NCBI GenBank assembly: GCA_963580285.1
Contig: OY757015.1
Coordinates: 127,130,188 to 127,194,187, forward strand
Reading direction: 5' to 3'
DNA length: 64,000 nucleotides
From: Lucinisca nassula
Taxonomy: Eukaryota > Mollusca > Bivalvia > Lucinida > Lucinidae
In this document: piece after piece, positions 1 to 8,984 of the stretch
How the letters are laid out: each line of letters starts with the position of its first letter
Position numbering within the stretch: the first letter of the stretch is position 1
The notes under the pieces: generated by a model
Told to the model about the DNA's origin: nothing
Seen by the model: only the letters and a program-made list of their open reading frames with translations
Database searches by the model: none
Position numbers and translations under genes: made by a program

Positions 1-422
1 AGAAGTGTTTAAATCCACTTTTGAACAATCCAAAAGTTGGTCTCTCTAATGGACACTGAGTGCAGAAAACACACAGAAAGAATGCCTTGATCCTTTTGAA
101 GATGCCTTTTAATCCATTTGGTACCGGAAACCCCAAAACGGGTACCCTGGCAAACAGTGAAGGCCCAGATCAGACGCCGCAGAATGCGGCGTCTGATCTG
201 GGCCTACACCACAGAACGCAGCATCTGATCAGGGCCTACACTGTTTGCAAAAAGTTAAGCCAGTTCTTCAATAAATTTTGAAGAAAACACAACCTGACAG
301 CCCTAAATTTTGAAATTGGCTCCTGCTATATATAAGGAGGAAGATTCCATTTGGTACCAAAAGGAGAATTAGTGTTAATTTTAGGTAGTCTTAAGAGCGG
401 AATTTCACTGTACATCATTCGC
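1..422. mobile_element. Tc1/pogo-like MITE split by a TTAA MITE
   Basis: The pieces at 1-~105 (CACTTTTGAACAATCC..) and ~375-420 (..GCGGAATTTCACTGTA) are the two parts of the same ~200-bp MITE seen complete at 3105-3311. They are separated by a TTAA MITE (109-372). The left end lies outside the window. Confidence 0.6.
109..372 (-). mobile_element. TTAA MITE family M1, copy a
   Basis: Begins TTAATCCATTTGGTACCGG and carries the M1 core, a GC-rich palindrome around GACGCCGCAGAATGCGGCGTC flanked by arms CAAACAGTG..CACTGTTTG. A second, looser palindrome unit follows. The far terminus is degraded (GGTACCAAAAGGAGAATTAG). Confidence 0.65.
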
Positions 423-436
423 TCAGCAGGCACTAC

Positions 437-664
437 TTAACCCTTTTGTACCAAATGGAATCTTCCTCCATATATATAGCTGGAGTCCATTTCAAAATTT
501 AGGGGTGTCAGGTTGTGTTTTCATCAAAATTTATTTGGAAAATGACTGAATTTTTAGCAAACAGTGGAGGCCCATATCAGACGCCGCGTTCTGCGGCGTC
601 TGATCTGGGCCTGCACTGTTTGCCCGGGTACCCATTTTGGGGTTTCTGGTACTAAATGGGTTAA
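437..664 (+). mobile_element. TTAA MITE family M1, copy b
   Basis: Terminal inverted repeats TTAACCCTTTTGTACC and GGTACTAAATGGGTTAA. TTAA at both ends with CCC/GGG next to it is the typical border of piggyBac-type elements. The core palindrome CAGACGCCGC-GTTC-TGCGGCGTCTG lies at about 576-600. No coding capacity. Confidence 0.7.
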
Positions 665-857
665 CATATACATGAATGAAAGCTCTATAATTTTACAAAA
701 CTTAAACATTGATTTCCAAATCCTGAAAAGTTATTTTTTCTTATTTTTTTATATGGGGATAAAAAGTCTGAGGAAAAACACAGAAGAGTTTTCCCCATGC
801 AAATAAAGACTTCTGAAGAGAATACCTCTTTATAACATTATTATTGGGGTCCAAACA

Positions 858-1105
858 GAAACTTTTTTTCTGATGGTGGGGGTGGGGGCGTAGTTTTATG
901 GCCATTTCAAGATAACTTCACATATATTGAGCCAATCGTTAATCAGAAGTGGGCGAAGACCAGAGTACCCAGAGAAAAACCACCTGAATTTCCAGTGCAG
1001 AAATCAGTGCTTCACATGTGACCTGAGGCAGGCTCGAACGACAGCGGTGAGAGCTAATGATTAAGGGTCTGCGCTCTTATGCATTAGGCCACGGAGGCCT
1101 GTTCA
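858..1105 (-). mobile_element. tRNA-derived SINE, family S1
   Basis: Read on the minus strand it begins GGCCTCCGTGGCCTAATG (box-A-like) with a box-B-like GTTCGAGCCT downstream. The body runs through CTCCGGGTACTCTGG to a GCCATAAAAC tail. The same family occurs at 9155-9395, 14955-15050 and 28778-29004. Confidence 0.7.
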
Positions 1106-1602
1106 CAACAGAAACTGTGTTAGGGAAACAACCATGTCATATCCCAACTAGAACAAGTGTCCATAGGACAAGGATGCCCCCGCCAAATGCCATTCATAAA
1201 TCAGGCTCTACCTGTTACAAAAACTTTAACCTGAGGTTACAGGATCATGTACGTACGTACACACACACGTACAGACGGATGTACACACGTACGGAAAACC
1301 AAAAAACTATATGCAGCCGGCATCATATGATGCGGGGGCATAATAAAAATGCATAGATTATGATCATTTATGGTCATTTTTCGATATAACCATTTTTTCA
1401 TTTATTCTATATATTTTTGGGATTCATCTTTAAAGGGTATTATAGCCAAAAACTCTGCTATAAAGAACAGTGATATAAAGAGGTTTTTGTGTATTTCTTT
1501 GGTATGATTTTGTGTCAAAGACAGATATTATTACACACAGTGAACAGTTCTGGCAGCGTGAGCATGACAAAACATTGGGTTTATTATGAGCTGTAAAAAA
1601 AA
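1106..1602. other. Non-coding stretch
   Basis: Contains a short ACGTACAC-type simple repeat (about 1249-1295) and AT-rich sequence. No gene, RNA or recognisable mobile element seen. Confidence 0.5.
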
Positions 1603-2966
1603 ACAAGATGTGTTTGTGAAACACGAACATGTCCCCGGGCATGGTCATTTTTCATTCAAAGTTGCTCACAGTTCAAGATTTTTGTTTGTGTGGGAAGCCC
1701 TTGACACAAGAAACTTACATGCCAAATATGAAAGCTTTATCTTAAACGGTTCAAAAGTTATAAACAATAAAAAAATTTCTTTAAAGTAGGTCAAGGTCAT
1801 GGGCGAAAAAAATTTACATGAATGTAAAGCTCTTGTCACAAGGAACCTACATGCCAAATATTAAGGCTCTAAAACGGTTTAAAAGTTATGAACAATTTTA
1901 TTTTTTCTTTCAAGTAGGTCAAAGGTCAAGGTCATGGTCCAAACGTTTTGCATGAATGAAAAGCTCTAATCACAGGGAACCTACATGTCAAATATGAAAG
2001 CTCTATCTCAAACGGTTTGAAAGTTATGACCAAAAATGTTTATTTTTTTAATTAGGTCAAAGGTCAAGGTCACAGGTCAAATTTTTCTGCATGAATGTAA
2101 AGCTTTTGTCACAAGGAACATACATGCTAAATATGAAGGCTGTATCTCAAATGGTTCAAAAGTTATGACCAATGTTAACTTTTTCTTTTATGTAGGTCAA
2201 AGGTCAAGGTCACAGGTCAAAATTTTTTGTGTGAATGTAAAGCTCTTGTCACAAGGAACCAACATGCAAAATATGAAGGCTCTATCTCAAACCATTCAAA
2301 AGTTATGGCCAAAATGTTATTTTTATATTTTAAGTAGGTCAAAGGTCAAGGTCAAGGTCACGGGTCAAAATTTTTTGCATGAATGTAAAGCTTTTGTCAC
2401 AAGGAACATACATGCTAAATATGAAGGCTGTATCTCAAGTGGTTCAAAAGTTATGACCAATGTTATTTTTTTCTTTTAAGTAGGTCAAAGGTCAAGGTCA
2501 CAGGTCAAATTTTTATGTGTGAATGTAAAGCTCTTGTCACAAGGAACCTACATGCAAAATATGAAGGCTCTATCTCAAACCGTTCAAAAGTTATGGCAAA
2601 AATGTTATTTTTATATTTTAAGTAGGTCAAAGGTCAAGGTCACAGGTCAAAATTTTTTGCATGAATGTAAAGCTTTTGTCACAATGAACATACATGCTAA
2701 ATATGAAGGCTGTATCTCAAGTGGTTCAAAAGTTATCACCAATGTTATTTTTTTCTTTTAAGTAGGTCAAAGGTCAAGGTCAAGGTCACAGGTCAGTTTT
2801 TTTTGCATGAATGTGAAGGACTTGTCACAAGGAACCTTCAGGCCAAATATGAAAGCTCTATCTCAAACGGTTCAAAAGTTATGGCCAACGTTAAAGTTGT
2901 CCACGTACAAACCAACAAACAGACAGGGCAAAAACAATATGTCCCCGCTATCGCTACCGGGGACAT
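1603..2966 (+). mobile_element. Hairpin-ended minisatellite element HM1 (pearl/HINE-like)
   Basis: Left end ACAAGATG with hairpin GTGTTTGTGAAACAC at 1610-1624, then an ATGTCCCCGG motif. The core is about eight units of ~143 bp (about 1670-2890), each opening AGGTCAAAGGTCAAGGTCA. The right end is a hairpin ATGTCCCCG..CCGGGGACAT (2939-2966) followed by an A-run; the left CATGTCCCCGG is related to one arm of it. The layout (left hairpin, short inverted motif, tandem core, right hairpin) is like the bivalve pearl elements and the Helentron-associated HINE/DINE group; the class is an inference. The open frames inside are translations of the repeat. Confidence 0.7.
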
Positions 2967-3104
2967 AAAAAAAAGAGATACAGATTACCACATAAAATAT
3001 ATAGTATAGGACCATTCTGAATGGAATCTTCCACCTTATATATAAAATATAGCAGGAGTTCATTTAAAAATCTGGCCTTACACAAGGTTACGGTAAAGGA
3101 TATA

Positions 3105-3311
3105 CAGTAAAATTCCTAATATTAAGACCACTTTGGGACTGTTCAAAAGTGGTCTTAAAGACCACTTTTGAACAGTCCCAAAGGTGGTCCCTGACCAGAG
3201 GTCATTATAGGCAAAAAATTCAAAGAAAAATTAAGTGTACCCTTCAAAATAAGCTTTTTTATAGCAGAATAAGTCCTAATTTTAGGTGGTCTTAATAGCG
3301 GAATTTCACTG
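3105..3311. mobile_element. Tc1/pogo-like MITE with TA target
   Basis: TIRs CAGTAAAATTCC..TATTAAGACCAC and GTGGTCTTAATAGC..GGAATTTCACTG, flanked by TA (3103-3104 and 3312-3313). An internal inverted repeat of about 29 bp (GGGACTGTTCAAAAGTGGTC and its complement) makes most of the left half a hairpin. Confidence 0.75.
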
Positions 3312-3410
3312 TACCTACAAGGAAGGCAACACTCTGAGATATATTTTGTCTCCCTTAGCAATAGAGTCAACACTTAAAGGAGAGCAGTAAACTCTTTCCT
3401 GTAACCCTTA

Positions 3411-3612
3411 TCATACTGTTTATGACAACCCCTACCTTTGCAAACAGTGCAGATCCAGATCAGATGGCTTCTAAAGAAGCCATCTGATCAGGATCTACAC
3501 TGTTTGTCAGTCAGTTTGTGAATTTGAATGAAAACATTATATCATGTAGGCTGATAGTCAGCAACGGGTCTAGCTAATTAAATTATTCAGCAGGATAAGA
3601 GGGTATGGTTAA
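3411..3612. mobile_element. TTAA MITE family M2, copy a
   Basis: Ends GTAACCCTTATCATACTG and CAGCAGGATAAGAGGGT, related to the TTAACCCTTATCCTGCTG terminus of M2. The core palindrome GATCAGATGGCTTCT-AAAGAAGCCATCTGATC with CAAACAGTG/CACTGTTTG arms is at about 3437-3508. Confidence 0.65.
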
Positions 3613-3754
3613 GAACAGACCCCTTTAATCAGAGGGTTCAGTTTATGGAAAAGCAAAAAAGTAAGTTGTAAAAGTTGTATACATACATATAGCTCCAGGT
3701 AAGGTTCAGTGACAAGTATAAAAGATAATTAAGGGATAACTTCCCATACAGTTT

Positions 3755-3965
3755 GTTGTTTGTTTGGTTTGAGGTTTAACGTCCCCGTCAACACTGTAAA
3801 GGTCATTTTGGAGACGTTGCTTCCAACTTTGTGGGACTTTTACCTGACATTGAGATGAAATGACATCTCAAGCCCTGCCACCCAATGAAACCAATAGGGT
3901 TTACAAGCATGGAAGCATTATGCAGCCTGTTTATTTCTTCAAGCCCCAATAGGTGGGGACGGTAC
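3755..3965 (-). mobile_element. (CAAA)n-tailed SINE-like repeat, family S4
   Basis: Tail complement TTTGTTTGGTTTGAGG, then the family body (AACGTCCCCGTCAACACT, GACATCTCAAGCCCTGCC). About ten other copies or fragments lie in the window: 9952-10240, 20569-20880, 21935-22225, 24470-24635, 31398-31525, 31613-31693, 53338-53640, 61228-61460, 62408-62720, 62740-63000. I do not recognise a pol III promoter with certainty, so the SINE label rests on size, tail and copy number. Confidence 0.6.
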
Positions 3966-4504
3966 AGTTTGTTGTTAGAAATGTATTTTGTGGATTCTTG
4001 ATAGAATCGCCTCACTGGTGTGATTCACCCAGTACACTAAATAAAAGTTAAGAAAAATTATCCCCAAATTAATCTTATCACTTCCCCCTATCTGGAGCTA
4101 CCAGTATGCCAATTTGGTGATGGAAATAAAACCTACAGTGAGTGCCAAAGGGCTCACAGATATATAGACAGTGCCATCACCCATGAAAAGCTAATGCTGT
4201 TCTCTGATGCAAATGTTAACCAATGCACATAAACTACAAACAATTAAATGGAAAAACCTAAAGACAATCTCTAATTGCTGATGGTATCATTAGTACCGGT
4301 ATGTGTGCAGTCCATTGTTGGAGGGGATTGAGATGCTCCAGTAAAGCGAAAATGTGTCCTCAGATCAGCCTGCATATCTACACAGCCTGTTCAAAAATCT
4401 TTACTGAGCAGTGAGCATTCTATGGACACTACTGAATTAAGGGGAATGGGTATACCATCAGGAGAGGCAACTCTTGCAAAAGTATTTTTGTCTCCCATGT
4501 CAAT
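3966..4504. other. Non-coding stretch
   Basis: AT-rich unique-looking DNA. Nothing recognised apart from the edge of the palindrome family that begins near 4440. Confidence 0.5.
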
Positions 4505-4573
4505 AGGGGTCAACTCTTAAAGGAAAGAATTTGCTCCTCAGGAGCAAATTCTTTCCTTTAAGAGTTGACCCCT
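4505..4573. repeat. Perfect 34-bp-arm palindrome
   Basis: Arms 4505-4538 and 4540-4573 are exact reverse complements with a single base between them (AGGGGTCAACTCTTAAAGG.. and ..CCTTTAAGAGTTGACCCCT). Diverged relatives occur around 3340-3390, 11190-11400 and 12000-12030, so this is a dispersed fold-back repeat. Confidence 0.85.
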
Positions 4574-5032
4574 TTTTCAGTGGGACAGGGCTTACAGAAA
4601 AGCAAACAGGAAGACCCCAAAGTTGTCTCCCTTTGAAAAATGGCAAAAAAATCTTCCAGGTGTTCCCATTCCCCTTATGCCTTTTCATGCTGACAGGGCA
4701 TTTCATCATATTAACAAGTCTGTGAAATGAACACCGCTCTAAACCACACTTTACATAGGGAAATGTGGGGTTTAGAGGGGTATACATTTTTTTTACTTAC
4801 AGGCTTGTTATGCCAATGGGGCTTTGAACAGCTCAGCCCAGACCTTAAAGTATACAGGTCCATTACAGGACCCTGTTGTTCAAATCTAACAATGTCATTA
4901 GTTATTGTACCATTAAAATTGATCTTTTAATCTGAAGAATTTACAAATATTCTTGCTGAAAAAGTGTGAGTAGCTCGAATTTTCTCAGCAAAAATCCCAC
5001 TGTATTAGATATTGTACTTTATGCTAGAACAT
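4574..5032. other. Non-coding stretch
   Basis: Contains a GGGGTTTAGAGGGGTATACA-type segment (about 4700-4800) that recurs at 15590-15650. No gene seen. Confidence 0.45.
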
Positions 5033-5247
5033 TTAACCCTTATCTTGCTGAATATTCAATTTAGCCACACTCATTTCTGACTTTGAAGCAATCAGATTAC
5101 TAGATGTAATTTATTCCTACAAATTCATTCAAACTAAATGTCAAACAGAATAGATCCTGATTAGATGGCTTCTGAAGAAGCCATCTGATCTGGATCTACA
5201 CCTTTTGCAAAAATTGGGATTATTGTGAACAGCAGGATAAGGGTTAA
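5033..5247. mobile_element. TTAA MITE family M2, copy b
   Basis: Best-preserved M2 termini: TTAACCCTTATCTTGCTG at left and CAGCAGGATAAGGGTTAA at right. Core palindrome GATGGCTTCTGAAGAAGCCATC. Confidence 0.75.
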
Positions 5248-5525
5248 CATTTTGACCCAAATAAGCTTGTTAAGCTAAGGATGTTTTGAACAACTGGGCC
5301 AGGCCCTCTCAGTCCCCTTAATTCTCTTGACCAATTTATTTTCAGATACATAATACCTCAGTGTGCAATAATTTAACCAGGGATAAACTTTAACAGAGCC
5401 CAAGGGCCTAAGATTTTGGGCTGGACTGTTAGGGTTTTGCAGGAAAATTCCTGTTATCTTATTGTTAAAATGACTTTGATGGCATGCTGGGCCCATGGGC
5501 CAAATAAGTTAAGGTTTATTCCTGA

Positions 5526-8050
5526 CAGGCTTTCAAGTGACTCCTTGTGAAAAAGTAGGAGAAAAGTAGGAGCCGGAGATATTAAAAAGTAGGAGAAAAG
5601 TAGGAAAAAAGTAGGAATCTGATGTAAAAAGTAGGAGCTAATGGACACAAACATACCACCATATGACTGACATTTTATCAGTTTTTTTTCATTTTGGGCA
5701 GTTTTGTTTGTACATTTGAGTCTAATGTTTTTACATCCAAGTTATCTGGCACCTGTGAAATATTAGTGGCTAACCCATCTAGTACAGTTATTCATGCCTG
5801 CAGCTTGAACTTCTGATGCTTTTGTCAAGATTTCGTCACTGGCATATATATGTACCTAGATACTGACATGTCAAAATATAAATTCAAATGAACTGACTAA
5901 TTTTGAAAATTTACATTTAAGTGAGACGCATCAGCTACAAGATGTCCAGGTGAAGCATCATAGCACTGCTAAAATGAATTCCTGTCATGCTAAACAAGAC
6001 AGCATTTTAGTTGCTCACTGAAGTCAAGGCATTAAAGTATTGCTGCAATGAATTTAAGTCATGCTAGACAAGAAAGATATCAGGTTGGTCAATCACTGCA
6101 GTTAAGGCATTGCATTACTGCTGCTTTGAATTCCCGTCATCCTCCATAAGACAGATCTCAAGTTTGTTGCTGCAAACATGCAATATCATGTTGGCCATGC
6201 TCAACAAGACAGAACTCTAGTTGGTCACTTCAGTGCAACACAGCACTGCTGCAACATTGAATTCATCTCATGCTCAACAAGACAGAATGCTAAATGATCA
6301 TTGCAGTTAAGGCATTAAAGCATGGCAACAATTACTTTCATACTTAACAAGACAAGAATTCTAGTTGATCAATGCATTTAAGGCAAATGTTAGCAGCACT
6401 GCTGCAATGAATTTCTGCCATGCTCAAAAAGTCAAAGCTCTTGTTGGTCACTGCAGTAAAGGCATCACAGAAGTGCTGCAATGAATTCCTGCCATGCTCA
6501 ACAAGACAGAACCCTACTGGGTCACTGAAGTTAAGGCACCACAGTACTGCTGCAGTGTATCCCTTTCATGCTCAAGACAGAACTGTAGTTGATCACTGCA
6601 GTCAAGGCATCACAGCATTGCTGCAATGAATTTCTGTCTTGCTCAACAAGACTGAGCTCCAGTGGGTCAAGTGCTACAGTTTAGTCATCAAACCACTGCT
6701 GCAATATATTTCTTTCATGCTCAATAAGACTCAGCTCTAGATGGTCACCGCAGTTAAGTCGTCACAGCACAGCTGCTACAATGAATTTCTATCAAGCTAA
6801 ACAAGACAGAACTCTTAGTTTGTCACTGCAGTAAAGGCATCACAGCATTCCTCTTGTGCTAAACACAGATCTAGTTGGCCACTGCAGTTAAGGTGTCAAA
6901 GCATTGCTGCAATGAACTCCTGTCATGCTAAACAAGACATAGCTCTAGTAAGTCGTCAAAGGTATGGTATCAAAGAATTGCTGGTCAGTTAAGACCTCAA
7001 AAAATTGATGCAATGAATTCCTGGCATGCTTAAAAAACATAGCTTTAGCTGATCACTGCGGTTAAGAAATCAAAGCACTGCTGCTATGAACTCTGCCATG
7101 CTTAACAAGACAGAGCTCTAGCTGGGCAATGCTGTCACTTTAGTTGAGGCAACACTGGACTGCTGCAATGAATTTCTGTAATGCTCAACAAGAGAGAACA
7201 GTTTGTCACTGCAGTTAGGGCATGAAAGCATTGCTGTTGTGAATTTTCTACCATTCTCAACAAGACAGAGCTCCAGTTGGTCTCTAAGTTAAAGCATCAC
7301 TACACTTCTGCAAAAATACTTGTCATGCTCAACAAAACAAAACTGTAGATGGTCATTGCAGTTTTGCTTTACATCACCATATTCCAGTTAGTGGTACAGC
7401 TAAAAACAAACAGTAGCCAGTCTTTGAAATTATACCTTGAAAATCTTGAGTGTGGTTACTGCAACTTGTACCTATTGAACTGTGACTGCACTGTTTTTGA
7501 TTGAACAAAATGATTAAAATACAATCTGAAATGTTTGTAGAAAGTCAATCCAATACAGAAAGAACCTTAAAATATTTCAGTTGTATTGTGAACAAGTACA
7601 TACATATGGATACCCAAACCCAAATAAGTCTATTGTATCTGTTAAATAATTACTTATCCCTGTAAAAACAAAGAGTTCTACAGAGCTCTACAACCATACC
7701 TAGTAGCTGACACCTGTTGTTTTATCCATTGTGAGCCAACATTGAAACAAACTTTGCATTAAACTCAGTAGTAAACCAGTGAACAGCTTCTACTCATAAG
7801 AGGTTGACAGCTGAATGCAGAGGCTCATCAGTCCATATATCATGTAACAAGATGCACTCTACATTTAGACTGAGATATATGTTATACTTTTAATAGCTTT
7901 ATTTGTTTATTTACTTATTTGGGATCTTAGTTTTTGAACAAATCAAAAAAGTAGGAGAAGTAGGAGTTTTTCTGGAAAAAGTAGGAACAAAGTAGGAAGA
8001 GAACAAAAAAGTAGGAAAAGTAGGAAAAAGTAGGACTACTTGAAAGCCTG
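5526..8050. mobile_element. 2.5-kb TIR element with internal satellite
   Basis: Exact 13-bp TIRs CAGGCTTTCAAGT (5526) and ACTTGAAAGCCTG (ending 8050), with a 6-bp duplication TCCTGA on each side (5520-5525, 8051-8056). Inside each end are runs of AAAAGTAGGA-type repeats in the same orientation (5548-5640 and 7945-8035). The centre is a ~72-bp satellite. CAGG..CCTG termini are hAT-like, but hAT duplications are usually 8 bp. No transposase is visible, so it is non-autonomous. Confidence 0.75.
5935..7370. repeat. Satellite, period about 72-90 bp
   Basis: Roughly 18 imperfect units built on GCTGCAATGAATTCCTGTCA, then TGCTCAACAAGACAG, then GGTCACTGCAGTTAAGGC, then TCACAGCATT. Units differ by substitutions and small indels. 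It is confined to the interior of the TIR element 5526-8050. Confidence 0.75.
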
Positions 8051-8071
8051 TCCTGACCATATCTTAACCTC

Positions 8072-8521
8072 TTAACCCTTAAGATGCCAAGAAAAACTAC
8101 ATCTGAAAATGTCATCTGCTTATGCCATCTGCTGAATTTTTCTTGGAAACATTTTAAAAATATTTTTGCATATAGGCAAACAGTGATGTCCAAGATCAGA
8201 CAGTAGGAGCAGTCTGATCTGGGTCCATACTGCTTCCAAAAGATTACTTTTAACGCGTGTCCTGCTGAGCCCCGATATGTCTTATCTTTCAAACAAAATA
8301 GATCCAGATCAGATGGCTTCTGAAGAAGCCATCTGATCAGGATCTACATTGTTTGTCATTCAGATTGTGAATTTGTTGCAATAATTTTCATCAAGTAATC
8401 TGATTGGTTGATAATCGGTAGTAGGTGCGGCAGATTAAAATATTCAGCAGGACAAGGGTGAAGGTAACCAGCAGATGGCAAAGCAGTCAACAATTGCCAT
8501 GATTGGCATTTTATGGGTTAA
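8072..8521. mobile_element. TTAA MITE family M4, copy a, split by an M2 copy
   Basis: Left end TTAACCCTTAAGATGCC (8072) and right end CATTTTATGGGTTAA (8521). A palindrome arm CAGTAGGAGCAGTCTGATC sits at about 8200. An M2 copy (8250-~8464) interrupts it, and its right TTAA is shared with the next M2 copy (8518). Confidence 0.65.
8250..8464. mobile_element. TTAA MITE family M2, copy c (inside M4)
   Basis: Left end TTAACGCGTGTCCTGCTG, right end CAGCAGGACAAGGGTGAA. Intact palindrome GATGGCTTCTGAAGAAGCCATC. Confidence 0.65.
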
Positions 8522-8716
8522 TCCTTGTTCTGCTGTTACAATACCTTTTGCAAACAGTATAGATACAGATCAGACGGCTTCACCTGATCAGTAGCCACAC
8601 TGTTTGTCATTCAGTTTGTGAATTTGCAGAAATAAATTACATCAAGTAAGCTGATTGGCTACAAGTTAGATATGGGTGTGGCAAAACTAATTTATTCAGC
8701 AGAGCAATGGTTATTT
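8518..8716. mobile_element. TTAA MITE family M2, copy d
   Basis: Left end TTAATCCTTGTTCTGCTG, right end TTCAGCAGAGCAATGG. The palindrome is collapsed (GACGGCTTCACCTGATC). On the minus strand it supplies the first AATAAA (8691-8696) downstream of the PGAP2-like stop codon. Confidence 0.6.
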
Positions 8717-8802
8717 AAACATAACACAGTGTAGATCCTGGATATGGCATATGCTTGCTCCGTTTGCCAATAACTTCTAATCCAAATTAACACTATTAAG
8801 TC

Positions 8803-8984
8803 CTAGTCTGCTTTTCTTCTACCATTACGTAAGCCTGTAAACCTGGATGCTGTTCCGTTACATGTGCTGTCCTGTAAGTCTGCTCCAAGTAGACTCTTTC
8901 CTTTGAACTCATACAGACCAGTGACATGGTATCCCATGTTGGCATATGCTATCAGGTACTCGAACACAGAGAACCAGCTAAATG
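8803..8984 (-). CDS. PGAP2: PGAP2-like terminal exon
   Basis: Starts after TTTTTCAG and runs to a stop at 8803. It codes for the last membrane helix, AFSWFSVFEYLIAYANMGYH, and a hydrophilic C-terminal tail (VTGLYEFKGKSLLGADLQDS and about 18 more residues). The family's corresponding segment is typically FAxxEYxxVLxNMxFHMTAxxDF. No AATAAA is seen right after the stop. The first one on this strand is at 8691-8696, inside a TTAA-type MITE, about 107 bp downstream. Confidence 0.88.

Noticed and set aside
2036..3009. Open frames of 147, 80 and 68 residues in the 143-bp repeat
   Set aside because: They are the same repeat translated again and again (KVKVTGQNFLHECKAF..); no protein-like constraint.
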